Positions 36,207 to 48,342 of a stretch of 64,000 nt of DNA are shown here, piece by piece. The stretch lies in assembly GCF_020171845.1 (NCBI RefSeq), contig NZ_JAIVAM010000004.1, positions 248,001 to 312,000 of the forward strand, read 5' to 3'. The notes beneath the pieces were generated by a model. That model did not search any database. It was not told the DNA's origin and saw only the letters and a list, made by a program, of their open reading frames with translations. The stretch is from Cytobacillus kochii. GTDB lineage: Bacteria > Bacillota > Bacilli > Bacillales > Cytobacillaceae. The translations under genes were made by a program, and so were the position numbers. The stretch's first letter is position 1. Every line of letters begins with the position of its first letter.

Positions 36207-36584
36207 GTCTTTGTAGTTTTGTTGGGAGGATTTGATACTTTCGATGTCTGAACTGCTGCCTTTTACAAGATAGAGTGTCCAAGGTTCATTTTGTAATTGC
36301 TCGATTTGTTTGTTCATTATAGGAATAGCGTTGGGGGCTGTATTATGAATCCATGCTAAAACAGTGTGAATGGGACCGCCTTCTTTGTGAGCAAGGGTAA
36401 TCTCTTCAATAAGTTTGTCAGTATCAGTGTAATCTAAAAGACGATAAGTTGTATTTGATTGCTCTAGAGATTTGCTCTTTCTTCCATAGATTCTTGTTTG
36501 AGTCGTGCGATCAATTAACCATTGTGTTGTTTCCTTTAACATACCTGTTCCTCCAAAAATGAGCGTATGTCCAAAGTTTTTCAT
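36060..36584 (-). CDS. short-chain dehydrogenase-like Rossmann protein
   Basis: The N-terminus KNFGHTLIFGGTGMLKE carries the nucleotide-binding glycine motif, followed by IYGRKSKSLEQ. VLAWIHNTAPNAI matches the middle strand of SDR proteins. The canonical YxxxK is not visible; the C-terminus instead has KLKIIQLGFKYNGTSSRWLT. At 174 residues it is a small member of the type found in Bacilli. The ribosome site AGGAGGGAG is strong. The 3' end was copied to 24648-24811. Confidence 0.7.
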   Translation of the reverse strand: MKNFGHTLIFGGTGMLKETTQWLIDRTTQTRIYGRKSKSLEQSNTTYRLLDYTDTDKLIEEITLAHKEGGPIHTVLAWIHNTAPNAIPIMNKQIEQLQNEPWTLYLVKGSSSDIESIKSSQQNYKDQCKLKIIQLGFKYNGTSSRWLTHEEITAGTIDSMQSARDFTIIGSLKP

Positions 36585-36702
36585 ACTGCTTCTCCCTCCT
36601 TCTAATTAACTGCGATGTTACTGCGAGCGCATACATAAAACTTCCATTTATCAGCGATTAAACCCTCTTTTTTTAAAAATTTCCTTGAAGAATTTTGACA
36701 GT

Positions 36703-37305
36703 TTAAAGAACTTGCTTCTTGTATCGGAAATATTTCTTTTCTAGTTTTGCAGAAGTTGCAAAGATATATTGGTAGCTTTGCTGAATAAGCTGAATTAAAT
36801 CATTTAGTTGCACATCCGATTCATTCATTACTTCTTCTCTCATCTCTTTAAGTGATTGATGAAAGCCTTTAATGTCTTCATATTCCATAATGTCATAGAG
36901 TGTTTCCATATCTTCATATGATGTATAGATGAACCGTTTCATTAGTTCGTGTAATCTTTTTGCTTTTAGATGGTAATCAATATCTAAATTAAAAACATTA
37001 GAGTATAGTAATGCTTCATTAGCAATCTCTTTATATTTAGGTTCAATCTTCGTCGTTATTAAAAGTAGTTTTGAGGTGGCGGTAGAGAGAAAGATTTCCT
37101 TATCACGATGCCAAATGGTTACTCTAACACCGTAGTAGGTAATCATTCCGCCAATAATCGCTCCAACAAATCCGATCAAACCAGCTATAATGGTCAAGTC
37201 CCATTCAAACATGATATGTAAACAAGCCCCTAGCACCAATGTAATACATAATAGTAATAGAGTGATGATGATGATTAAGAAGCTGTTTTCCTTTTGATGA
37301 ATCAT
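36703..37305 (-). CDS. membrane protein with cytoplasmic helical domain
   Basis: Two N-terminal membrane helices (FLIIIITLLLLCITLVLGACL and LTIIAGLIGFVGAIIGGMITYYG) are followed by about 130 charged, mainly helical residues, including YEDMETLYDIMEYEDIKG and a basic tail. The GGMITYYGVRVTIWHRDKE join is common in small Firmicute membrane proteins. I do not recognise a named family. The ribosome site is a G run just before ATG. Confidence 0.6.
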   Translation of the reverse strand: MIHQKENSFLIIIITLLLLCITLVLGACLHIMFEWDLTIIAGLIGFVGAIIGGMITYYGVRVTIWHRDKEIFLSTATSKLLLITTKIEPKYKEIANEALLYSNVFNLDIDYHLKAKRLHELMKRFIYTSYEDMETLYDIMEYEDIKGFHQSLKEMREEVMNESDVQLNDLIQLIQQSYQYIFATSAKLEKKYFRYKKQVL

Positions 37306-39955
<2,650 letters not shown>

Positions 39956-39968
39956 TATTATTCTAAAA

Positions 39969-40001
39969 AGAAACGCCGCTACTTATGTAGACGGCGTTCT
40001 T
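39969..40001. terminator. bidirectional terminator after katG
   Basis: The stem AACGCCG / CGGCGTT, extended by CTAC/GTAG, has A-rich left and T-rich right flanks. It lies between convergent genes. Confidence 0.75.
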
Positions 40002-40002
40002 C

Positions 40003-41340
40003 TTATTTACTTCTGCGTGCGGCTTGTTGCACGGGGTCCCATACCCCGTTGAAAGGTGGCGCATACGATAAATCTAAATCCATTAAGTCATCGATAGACA
40101 TTTGATTGTATAACGCAGTCGCAAGAACGTCTATTCGCTTATCTACCCCGTACTCTCCAATAATTTGTCCCCCAAGTAATGTGCGATATTTCTTATGGTA
40201 TAAAAGTTTTACCTTCATTCTTTTTGCATCTGGGTAATACCCAGCAATATCGTGAGCATCTGTTACGACAAACTCGTAAGGAATATTTAGTTGTTTAGCT
40301 TCCTTTTCAGAAATACCTGTTCTTCCTAATGTTAAGTTAAAAAATTTAATGACAGATGATCCCACGATTCCTTTAAACGGCTTAGGAATTCCTAATAGGC
40401 TCAGACCTGCAATTTGTCCCTGCTTATTTGCGTGTGTGCCCAAAGGAATATGATCATCTAAGGCTTTAATTCGATGATATTGCGTAGCACAATCTCCTGC
40501 TGCATATACATCTTTAATACTGGTTTGCATATAATTGTTCACCCGTATTGCACCGTGTTGACTGAGTGAAATATCTGTTTGTTTGAGAAATGCCACGTTT
40601 GGCTTGACACCAATTGCCACTAAGACAAGATTTGTCTTGTATGCCCCTTTATCAGTCTTAATGCTTTCGACAAAAGTGTTTCCTGAAAAGGATTGAACTT
40701 CTTCACCTAATTTTAAAGTCACTTGATGCTCTTTAGCTTTTTGATGAATCAGCTGTGCCATATCTTCATCAAAAATGGTAGCAAGTTGTTTATTGCGCTC
40801 GATAATCGTGACCCTTTTCCCTAACCTCACAAAGCTTTCAGCCATTTCCAAACCAATGTATCCACCACCAATAATCGTCACATGTTTAATCGTTCGATTA
40901 TTCATTTCCTGGATTATTTCATTTGCGTCAGGTATGGTTTTTAAAGTGAATATTCCTTGAAGATCAGCCCCCTCCCAATCAGGCATAACAGGACTAACTC
41001 CAGTCGCAATCAATAATTTATCGTATGTAAGTTGAAATGGTTGTTGATCAATATAGTTATATCCCTCAACGGTTTTCGTATCTGTATTAATATTAGAGAC
41101 TTCATGTTTTACTTTGGCATCTATTCCATATTTCTCGCGGAAAGTAGTAACAGAACGGGCAATTAAGTCTTCCTTTTGTGGAATTACGCCACTAATATAA
41201 TAGGGAAGACCACATTGTCCATAAGAATAAATCGTTCCTTTTTCTAATACAGTAATTTCGTGATTTTCCTTGCTGTTGCGAATGATTTGCATCGCTGCAC
41301 TCATCCCGGCAGCATCGCCACCTATAATAATTATTTTCAT
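40003..41340 (-). CDS. CoA-disulfide reductase-like FAD oxidoreductase
   Basis: The protein opens with [17 protein letters not shown] (FAD binding). [13 protein letters not shown] near residue 42 has the single redox Cys of the CoA-disulfide reductase/NADH oxidase class. [18 protein letters not shown] near residue 155 binds NAD(P)H, and [11 protein letters not shown] is the second FAD motif. 445 residues is normal; the [12 protein letters not shown]-terminus is typical. No rhodanese domain is attached. The peroxide-related neighbour katG fits a role in thiol redox, but the exact substrate (CoA disulfide or oxygen) cannot be told. Confidence 0.85.
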   Translation of the reverse strand: MKIIIIGGDAAGMSAAMQIIRNSKENHEITVLEKGTIYSYGQCGLPYYISGVIPQKEDLIARSVTTFREKYGIDAKVKHEVSNINTDTKTVEGYNYIDQQPFQLTYDKLLIATGVSPVMPDWEGADLQGIFTLKTIPDANEIIQEMNNRTIKHVTIIGGGYIGLEMAESFVRLGKRVTIIERNKQLATIFDEDMAQLIHQKAKEHQVTLKLGEEVQSFSGNTFVESIKTDKGAYKTNLVLVAIGVKPNVAFLKQTDISLSQHGAIRVNNYMQTSIKDVYAAGDCATQYHRIKALDDHIPLGTHANKQGQIAGLSLLGIPKPFKGIVGSSVIKFFNLTLGRTGISEKEAKQLNIPYEFVVTDAHDIAGYYPDAKRMKVKLLYHKKYRTLLGGQIIGEYGVDKRIDVLATALYNQMSIDDLMDLDLSYAPPFNGVWDPVQQAARRSK

Positions 41341-41739
41341 CTTCTTTCATTCCTCCCTTCACTAGTTTTGCTCAACAATGTGTTTTTCACACAATGATTC
41401 GTTTTTTACCTACAATGAAACGATTGAACAAAGTTAACTGAGCGTTAAAGTTATCGTTTCTTATCGCCTTCCACCACTCGTAAATTTCTTAATTGAATAC
41501 CCTTTAGTTCATTTTTAGAAAACATAATAATTGATTGAATAATTTACACGCATTGATGGGGCGCAGTAGCAAAACGCGAAATTGTTCACTTATGTCATCT
41601 GAAATGCTAAAAAACTCTAACCTTTGTTCTGATGTAAGTTATGCTCTTCCTCTTAACGACATCTTATAAAATTGCTTGGCATTGATGTTGATACAGGGGT
41701 GTCTTTATGTTTCCCTTTTAAATTATTTTTTTAGCCTGC
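41341..41739. other. gene-free region near resolvase relic
   Basis: No gene seen. A GGGGCGCAGTAGC stretch near 41559 begins with the GGGG typical of Tn3 inverted repeats, but no mate was found. Confidence 0.35.
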
Positions 41740-42268
41740 TTCCTTCTCTAAATAACAATAGGTAGTTGTACGAGAAATCCCCCCATTTAGCAACATCCTT
41801 TATAGGTGGTCCGTTTGCCACAATTGTTTTCTGCATTACTATTTGCTTCCTATCTAATTTTACTGGCCTTCATCCTCATCTACATCTTGCCTTCGCTGCT
41901 ATTCTTCAGCTTGCTGTACGTACTTAAATAAGATTTCGTTCAAATTCTGCAAATGCCGTGAATAAATGAAACATCAACTGGCAGGTTGCAGTTGATTTAT
42001 TCAGCGTAATGTTTTCCTGTAACCTGTGAAAGCTAATACCTCGACTATTAAGATCATTGACAATTTTTAAGAAGTGCTGCATGTTTCTCTCTAACGATCA
42101 AGTCACTAACCAATAACAGTGTCACCTGGACGAACAAACCGGAGAGATACCTCAAATCCTTTTCTTTACTCTTTTGGTCCACTCATTTTGTCAGTTAAAA
42201 TTTCTTCACAACCATGAGTTTTTTAAAGCTTCTATTGCAAGCAAATTACTATCATAGAGAACCGTCAT
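41740..42268 (-). pseudogene. Tn3-type serine resolvase pseudogene
   Basis: Read with frameshifts, the - strand gives MTVLY, TDKMSGPKE, GFEVSLRFVRPGDTV, then VNDLNSRGISFHRLQENIT, LMFHLFTAFAEFERNLI, and a C-terminal helix-turn-helix (KLDRKQIVMQKTIVANGPPI, KDVAKWG). This covers nearly the whole resolvase but with several stops and shifts, and the catalytic Ser segment is deleted. It is the expected companion of the Tn3 transposase fragment 17 kb away. Confidence 0.85.
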
Positions 42269-42439
42269 TTCTAATTATTCCCAAAAGTAATTGTACCATA
42301 ACTTAATGCAATAGCTATTAAGGAAAAATAGATTTATTAACAGAGTTAATGTAAATTATTTATAATTAAATATAGAAAACTAGATTACAAAATATTGTGT
42401 ACAGAAATGATGACTTTCCGGACTGAACTCAATAATAAA

Positions 42440-43351
42440 TTAATCTTCTATTTGTATATTTCGTTTTACTCTTTTCGGTAATTTATCTCTCTTTATATGA
42501 ATGAACAAAACCCCAAATAGCGTTATGATTCCTCCTATAACAGAAAGGGTAGTCGGTACCTCTCCAAGCCAAACCCAAGCAATCAAAAATGTAAGTGCTG
42601 GTGTTAAGTAAAGCGAGCTTGTCGCCTCTGAAGCTCCTACCCGAGATGTTACATAAGCTAATGCAAGATAAGGAATAACCGTAGGAAAGAGACCTAAGTA
42701 CAAAATGCTAAGTGTTGATTCTATAGAGGATCTTATTATTTCCTGACCCAGTCCCGGGAGATAGAAAAGCATAAAAAATGTACCTGCCCAAATCGTATAG
42801 GTAGTAAAAGCAAGAAATCCATACTTTATTAAATACCGCTTTTGGAAAACGAAGTATAAACTTTCTGAAAAGGAAGCTAAGAGAATAAATAAAATTGCAG
42901 TATTAAATTCAAAATGATCTCCTGTCCCAAACGATATCAATATAGCGCCCAAAAAACTTATAATAGACCCAATCCACCTTATAAATCCAAACCGTTCACG
43001 CAGAAACCAAACGGCTAATAGAGCAGAAAAAATAGGAGTCATAGATACAATTAGGCTTGCAACACCAGCACTAACCGTTTTCTCTCCAATATTTAAAGCT
43101 GTATGATAAACCGTGAAACCTAAAAATCCTAACAATAAAATAGCTGGAACATCCTTTATTTCCGGTAAATGCATACGAGTGAGTAAAGCAATTATTACGA
43201 GGGCTAAAGAACCAACTAGTAATCGAAAAAGGGCAAGATGTTCAGGTGTATAGGACTCTAATCCAACCCGAATACCAGGAAAAGCTGAAGCCCATAGAAA
43301 AATCGCAAGACTATGAGCGACTATAACATTAAACCCCCATTTTTTTGCCAT
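42440..43351 (-). CDS. EamA/DMT-family transporter
   Basis: A 303-residue membrane protein with ten predicted helices and two EamA repeats. The first has FLWASAFPGIRVGLESYTPEHLALFRLLVG and ends near SFGTGD; the second has SLYFVFQKRYL and ends SEATSSLYLTPALTFLIAWVWLGEVPT. It is probably a metabolite or amino acid exporter. It is divergent from a MocR-type regulator 160 bases away, a frequent pairing that suggests PLP- or amino-acid-linked control. Confidence 0.85.
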   Translation of the reverse strand: MAKKWGFNVIVAHSLAIFLWASAFPGIRVGLESYTPEHLALFRLLVGSLALVIIALLTRMHLPEIKDVPAILLLGFLGFTVYHTALNIGEKTVSAGVASLIVSMTPIFSALLAVWFLRERFGFIRWIGSIISFLGAILISFGTGDHFEFNTAILFILLASFSESLYFVFQKRYLIKYGFLAFTTYTIWAGTFFMLFYLPGLGQEIIRSSIESTLSILYLGLFPTVIPYLALAYVTSRVGASEATSSLYLTPALTFLIAWVWLGEVPTTLSVIGGIITLFGVLFIHIKRDKLPKRVKRNIQIED

Positions 43352-43511
43352 TTGAACACATCCTTTGAGAATACGAAACCAACCAATATTATTTCTGGTT
43401 CCTATTATTTCTAATCTTAATCAGTATTTGATAGAATGTCTTCAACCAGTTGGACAATTTTCAACCCAACCACTTTGGAATAAAAATAGAATGTGAAGGG
43501 GTAACTTATGG

Positions 43512-44945
43512 ATGAAATCAAATAAAAAATATCCGAAATATCAACAAATTGTGGATGATATAAAAGAGAAAATTGCACATGGAGAATGGCCTATCGGAAG
43601 CAAAATTCCAAGCCAACGTAAATTAGCCAAGAAATTCGAAGTAAATCGGAGCACTGTTATCACTGCTTTAGAAGAATTAATGGCTGACGGGTTAATTGAG
43701 GGTAAAATGGGAATGGGAACAATCGTAGTGAATAATACATGGACATTACTAGCTACAAATCCTCCACCTGATTGGAACGAACATGTCAAATCAGGTTTAC
43801 ACAAACCGAGTCAAGCAACAGTTCAAGAGATTAATCAAGCCGAATCTAACACCAACCTTATTCAGCTTAGTAAAGGCGAACTTTCCAAAGATCTATTTCC
43901 CTTGGAAACAATGAAGCTCGTAATGGGAAGAGTTTCTAACAAAATGGAGGCATTCGGATATGAAGAACCAAAAGGATTTATGCCATTACGAGAAGCGTTA
44001 AGCAACTATTTAAGAACAGTGGGTGTTCATGCCTCACCTTCATCCATATTAATTGTTTCTGGAGCATTGCAGGCTTTACAATTGATTTCAGTTGGCTTAC
44101 TACACAGGGGGTCATCCGTTTTACTTGAAAAGCCTTCCTATCTTTATTCTCTACATGTGTTTCAATCTGCTGGAATGAAGCTTACAGGTCTACCCTTAGA
44201 TGAACACGGTCTCTTGACTAATGACATTTCTATATCAAAGGGCCAGGAAGGCAGAGCAATTTTATACTCTAATCCTTGTTTTCATAATCCGACAGGGATT
44301 TTAATGTCTGAAAAACGACGCCAAGAGCTCCTTGAAGTATGTGAAAAAGAACAACTTCCAATGATTGAAGATGATATTTATCGGGAGTTATGGATCGATG
44401 AACCACCTCCTTTCCCTTTAAAAGCAAAAGATAGAAATGGACATATTTTGTATCTTGGTAGTTTATCTAAAACATTAAGCCCGGGTTTAAGAGTCGGTTG
44501 GGTTGTCGGCCCCGAACCTGTGATTGAACGATTGTCCGATATTAAAATGCAAACCGACTATGGTTCTAGTTCATTATCCCAAAGAGTTGCTACTGAATGG
44601 TTAACAAGTGGGCTATATCAGCAGCACCTTGAGTCTGTCAGAGAGCAGCTAAAAATAAGGCGAACAGTAGTGTTAAAGGCTTTAGATACTTATTTGAAAG
44701 ATATAGCCCTTTGGAATGCACCAAAGGGAGGGTTTTTTATTTGGTTAAACATTTTGCCTAAACTATCAATGAGGGATCTTTATGTAAAAGCATTAGCTGA
44801 AGGTATTCTTCTTAACCCAGGGAATATATATGCTCAAGAATCGGACCGTTATATTCGCATTTCCTATGCGTATGCCTCATTAACAGATCTTAAAAAGGGA
44901 ATCCTTAAAATGAGTCAAATCATTCGTGAATTAGTAAAGTGTTAA
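43512..44945 (+). CDS. MocR-type GntR regulator with aminotransferase domain
   Basis: The N-terminal GntR winged helix (KYPKYQQIVDDIKEKIAHGEWPIGSKIPSQRKLAKKFEVNRSTV region) is joined to a class I aminotransferase-like domain. YSNPCFHNPTGILMS and GSLSKTLSPGLRVGW contain the PLP-binding Asn and Lys. 477 residues fits PdxR/GabR/MocR proteins. These respond to PLP or amino compounds. The likely target is the divergent EamA transporter. The ribosome site AAGGGG lies about 10 bases before ATG. Confidence 0.9.
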   Translation: MKSNKKYPKYQQIVDDIKEKIAHGEWPIGSKIPSQRKLAKKFEVNRSTVITALEELMADGLIEGKMGMGTIVVNNTWTLLATNPPPDWNEHVKSGLHKPSQATVQEINQAESNTNLIQLSKGELSKDLFPLETMKLVMGRVSNKMEAFGYEEPKGFMPLREALSNYLRTVGVHASPSSILIVSGALQALQLISVGLLHRGSSVLLEKPSYLYSLHVFQSAGMKLTGLPLDEHGLLTNDISISKGQEGRAILYSNPCFHNPTGILMSEKRRQELLEVCEKEQLPMIEDDIYRELWIDEPPPFPLKAKDRNGHILYLGSLSKTLSPGLRVGWVVGPEPVIERLSDIKMQTDYGSSSLSQRVATEWLTSGLYQQHLESVREQLKIRRTVVLKALDTYLKDIALWNAPKGGFFIWLNILPKLSMRDLYVKALAEGILLNPGNIYAQESDRYIRISYAYASLTDLKKGILKMSQIIRELVKC

Positions 44946-44946
44946 T

Positions 44947-44986
44947 AAAAAATCCTCTTCCAATAGAAAATTGGTTGAGGATTTTT
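44947..44986 (+). terminator. terminator after mocR-type gene
   Basis: A 17-bp stem (AAAAATCCTC with TTCCAAT / ATTGGTT inside) has a 5-base loop and a T5 tail. Confidence 0.85.
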
Positions 44987-45130
44987 GTTTGCGCTTCCTG
45001 TTCTGTTGATTATTGAAAAAATTATGAAGTCTTTATGAGGGTATTTTCCTCAATCTTTTTATAACATTTACAATTAAACAGATTCTGGTATTGCTATTAT
45101 TGTTATTGTTCCATTTCAAGTAGGTTGAGA

Positions 45131-46174
45131 TCAAATGATATCTTTTTCGACCATTGTCAATACAATCTGGACTGAATTCCAAGCAGCCCCTTTTAATAAA
45201 TTATCTGATACAATCCAGAGGTGGAAACCATATGGATTGTCAGGGTCTTTTCGAACTCTTCCAACAAACGTTTCTGTTTTTCCGACTGCGTAAATAGGCA
45301 TTGGGTATAGTTGATTACTTGGAGAATCCTGCAAAACAACGCCCGGTGCCGAAGATAATACTTCTCTTATTTCATCAACAGTTGCTACTCGTTCCAATTC
45401 AATATAAACAGATTCAGAGTGCCCTGTTACAACTGGCACTCTGACACAAGTGGCAGCCATTTTTAGGTTAGAATCTTCGAATATCTTCTTGGTTTCTTGA
45501 ATTATCTTTACCTCTTCAAAGGTGTAATCATTTTCAGTAAATACATCTACTTGCGGCATTACATTAAAAGCAATTGGATAATGTTTTTTATCTTTTTTTG
45601 CAGGCATTATAGAAGCGGTAGCCTCTTCACCCATGAGTAGTTTCATTGATTGATCTTTTAACTCATTGATGGCATGTATTCCAGTTCCTGATACAGCTTG
45701 ATATGTAGAGACAATAATTCTTTCTAAACCAAATAATCTTCTAATCGGCTGAAGTGCTGTCACCATTTGTAAAGCAGAACAATTGGGTACAGCAATAATC
45801 CCCTTGTGTTTAATAAGAGTATGGGCATTCACTTCTGGAACAACAAGTGGGACGTCAGTTGACATACGATATTCGCTAGTATTATCAATCACCACTGCGC
45901 CACTTTCGACCGCGAAGCTTACTAATTGTCTGGAAACTTCTCCGCCAGCACTAAAAAATGCGATATCAACACCCTTAAAGCTTCCTTCCTCCGCTTCCTT
46001 AATGATGATTTCTCGACCTTTGAAAGAAATTTTCTTACCAGCAGATCGCTTCGATGAAAGAAGAGTGACTTCGTTTATATCAAATTGAGTTATCTGCTCC
46101 AGCAAGTTAATAATTTTCTGGCCAACTGCACCAGTAGCACCTACAACAGCGATATGATAGCTCTTTTTCCTCAT
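45131..46174 (-). CDS. asd: aspartate-semialdehyde dehydrogenase
   Basis: This enzyme reduces aspartyl phosphate to aspartate semialdehyde (lysine, methionine, threonine and diaminopimelate pathways). VVGATGAVGQKIINLLEQ is the NADP site; VPNCSALQMVTALQP has the catalytic Cys near residue 130; STYQAVSGTGIHAINEL and RVPVVTGHSESVYIEL (catalytic His) follow. 347 residues is normal. It stands alone, divergent from a LysR regulator, and not with dapG/dpa genes as in B. subtilis, so it may be a second or relocated copy. Confidence 0.92.
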   Translation of the reverse strand: MRKKSYHIAVVGATGAVGQKIINLLEQITQFDINEVTLLSSKRSAGKKISFKGREIIIKEAEEGSFKGVDIAFFSAGGEVSRQLVSFAVESGAVVIDNTSEYRMSTDVPLVVPEVNAHTLIKHKGIIAVPNCSALQMVTALQPIRRLFGLERIIVSTYQAVSGTGIHAINELKDQSMKLLMGEEATASIMPAKKDKKHYPIAFNVMPQVDVFTENDYTFEEVKIIQETKKIFEDSNLKMAATCVRVPVVTGHSESVYIELERVATVDEIREVLSSAPGVVLQDSPSNQLYPMPIYAVGKTETFVGRVRKDPDNPYGFHLWIVSDNLLKGAAWNSVQIVLTMVEKDII

Positions 46175-46285
46175 ATTATTCTCCTCCGTTAATTAATTTT
46201 AAGAAGTGGAATAGGTCCATTTTTTTATTCCTACTTTTACTATAATGGAAGAGTTATTATTTGATAAATTGAAATATATGATATA

Positions 46286-46304
46286 ATCATTCATAAATTA
46301 TGAT
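46286..46304. promoter_or_regulatory. candidate LysR box between asd and lysR
   Basis: ATCAT-N9-ATGAT (46286-46304) is an inverted repeat of LysR spacing, 18 bases before the regulator start. It would suit autoregulation and control of asd. Confidence 0.4.
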
Positions 46305-46322
46305 ACTAAAAAGAGGTTAGCT

Positions 46323-47186
46323 ATGGAAATGAGACATGTTAAGACTTTCTGTGCTGTTGTTAAATATGGTGGATTCTCAAAAGCAGCGCGTGAATTAGAT
46401 TATGCACAATCCACTGTAACAACGCATATTAAAGCTTTGGAGAACGACTTACAATCTCCACTTTTCGATCGGTTAGGGAAAAAAGTACTTTTAACAAAAT
46501 CTGGGCATCATTTTCATCCTTATGCGTTAGAATTACTTGCGATTTACGAAAAAGCACAAGAAATTCCAAAAGATAGCAATCATCCTGAAGGTACGCTTAC
46601 GATTACTGCGAATGAATCTTTAGCTGTCTATCGATTACCAAATATCCTACAAAAATATAAACTGATAAATCCTAAAGTAAATATTGTTCTTGAGACGGGA
46701 ACAAATGAACAAGCAATTAAGAAGCTGAGAGACGGAGAAACAGATATCATTTTTTTGATTGGACAATCAATGGAGTACGATGAGCTCATTACGACTCCTT
46801 TGTTTGATGAGACCTTAGGTTGGGTTTTACCGGCTGACTTAGCTTCATGTGATAATCCATTAAAGATATTAAAGGATTATCAGTTTATCTATACAGAGAG
46901 AAATTGTGGGTACAGAACCATGGTGGATAATTACATACGTATGAGTGGACAGATGCCTGACAGAACATTTGAAAGTTCAAGTATTGAAGTGATTAAACAA
47001 TCAGTTTTGTGTGGATTGGGCCTAGCTATTCTTCCTTATATTGTTGTGAAAGAAAATTGTAACAATAACGAACTAATCTTTAAGCCAATTGAAGCATCAC
47101 AACTTATTAAAAGTAATGTGATTTATCATAAATCCAGATGGATCTCTCCAGTACTACAATCTTTTCTTAGTATATTAGAAAAGTAG
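46323..47186 (+). CDS. LysR-family transcriptional regulator
   Basis: The N-terminal helix-turn-helix is MRHVKTFCAVVKYGGFSKAA, then YAQSTVTTHIKALENDLQSPLF. The effector domain has LTITANESLAVYRLPNIL and GLGLAILPYIVVKE. 287 residues is usual. It is divergent from asd, 148 bases away, which suggests it regulates asd. Confidence 0.88.
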   Translation: MEMRHVKTFCAVVKYGGFSKAARELDYAQSTVTTHIKALENDLQSPLFDRLGKKVLLTKSGHHFHPYALELLAIYEKAQEIPKDSNHPEGTLTITANESLAVYRLPNILQKYKLINPKVNIVLETGTNEQAIKKLRDGETDIIFLIGQSMEYDELITTPLFDETLGWVLPADLASCDNPLKILKDYQFIYTERNCGYRTMVDNYIRMSGQMPDRTFESSSIEVIKQSVLCGLGLAILPYIVVKENCNNNELIFKPIEASQLIKSNVIYHKSRWISPVLQSFLSILEK

Positions 47187-48011
47187 AGTAATTTAATGTA
47201 TGATTAAATACTATTATTATTTCAAACAGTTAGTAACGATTTTAAAGAGCCTTATTATGTATAAAATGTAGTAAGGCTATTGCTTATATAGTTAAATTAA
47301 ATAACCAAAATCGACGTTCGTAATATCAAATTTAACTTAGCGTATGTTTTCCCGCGTATTGCTACCAGGCCCCCTTGATTTGGAAGAGACCAATGTCCTC
47401 TGAAATATAATGAACTCGAACTCAAAAAAATCAATAATATGATAATAATTAGCCCAATCTACTTCAGAGTATGCAAAAAGTACTCTCATCTATAATCGTA
47501 ATAATTTTTCTATATCTAATCATTTAAACACTTCGATCCGAGCAACTCCACTATGAATAATAACAACATCATTCATCTACTTTGAAAATTATTGTATCTC
47601 GATAACATTAGTTACTATAAAATTATTATGTAAACTAATCCCCCTTCAGGTTGCATGTATACAAAAAATTATTACAGTAAAGCAAATAAGGGTAAATTAC
47701 CGGATTAGTTGTAAATTTTGTATAAAAATTTATTTTATTACATGATAGCCCCGATATTTTTGTAATAATATAATTTTAAAATTATAATTATGCATAGCGA
47801 TTTTCCATAAACAAAGGATTATACTTGCTTTTTCCAACATGTGTTGTAGTAATATCTTTAATATTAGTTTACTATTTACACTTATTGTAAAGGAGGAATC
47901 AAACTGAATAAAATATAACCCGTAAACTATTTAAGCCATTTTTATAGTATTATAGTCTAAAAGGTTTGCCGCTTACATAAAGTGGATATGTCATAAGAAA
48001 GGAGAATTCAC
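47187..48011. other. gene-free region with dif-like site
   Basis: About 825 bases without a recognisable gene. The - strand near 47340-47400 reads GHWSLPNQGGLVAIRGKTYA in one frame, possibly a protein relic. A dif-like sequence lies at 47610-47636. Confidence 0.45.
47610..47636 (+). other. dif-like sequence with 5-base centre
   Basis: AGTTACTATAA (9 of 11 identical to the dif left arm) is followed by AATTA and then TTATGTAAACT (identical to the right arm). The centre is 5 bases rather than 6, so normal recombination is doubtful. It may be a remnant of an element that used the Xer machinery, or a chance match of the left half. Confidence 0.45.
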
Positions 48012-48299
48012 ATGAAGACGATAGAGATAAAAAGATTTTCTGTTGGTAGTGTTGTAAAAAGCACTTTGTACTTATTATTTATCCCCATTATTGGAATGAT
48101 TATTTTCGGATTATTTTCTTCATTATTATTGTTTACCGAAGATGGTGTCATCGCCTTTACTGGCATTTTATTTATGCTTTTATTATCTGTATTGTATGCG
48201 GCCATTTATTTTGGCATACTTGCACTCATGACCGTTATTTATAATTGGTTAGCTGGAAAGTTTGGTGGCTTGAAAATGGTAATTGAAGAGAAAGAGTAA
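48012..48299 (+). CDS. small membrane protein (DUF3566-like)
   Basis: The 95-residue product MKTIEIKRFSVGSVVKSTLY has two long membrane helices (LLFIPIIGMIIFGLFSSLLL and FTGILFMLLLSVLYAAIYFG) and ends YNWLAGKFGGLKMVIEEKE. The layout and the GGLKMVIEE tail resemble DUF3566 proteins. The ribosome site is AAAGGAG. Function unknown. Confidence 0.65.
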   Translation: MKTIEIKRFSVGSVVKSTLYLLFIPIIGMIIFGLFSSLLLFTEDGVIAFTGILFMLLLSVLYAAIYFGILALMTVIYNWLAGKFGGLKMVIEEKE

Positions 48300-48306
48300 A
48301 GAAGCT

Positions 48307-48332
48307 AGGCTGGGATCATTTCATCCCAGCCT
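48307..48332. terminator. hairpin between convergent genes
   Basis: GGCTGGGA / TCCCAGCC with an 8-base loop. The T run is poor, but the position between convergent stops suggests termination. Confidence 0.6.
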
Positions 48333-48342
48333 TACTGGTGTT

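Noticed and set aside
41555..41595. GGGGCGCAGTAGC stretch as a Tn3 inverted repeat
   Set aside because: Starts with GGGG but lacks the usual TAAG end, and no mate copy was found.
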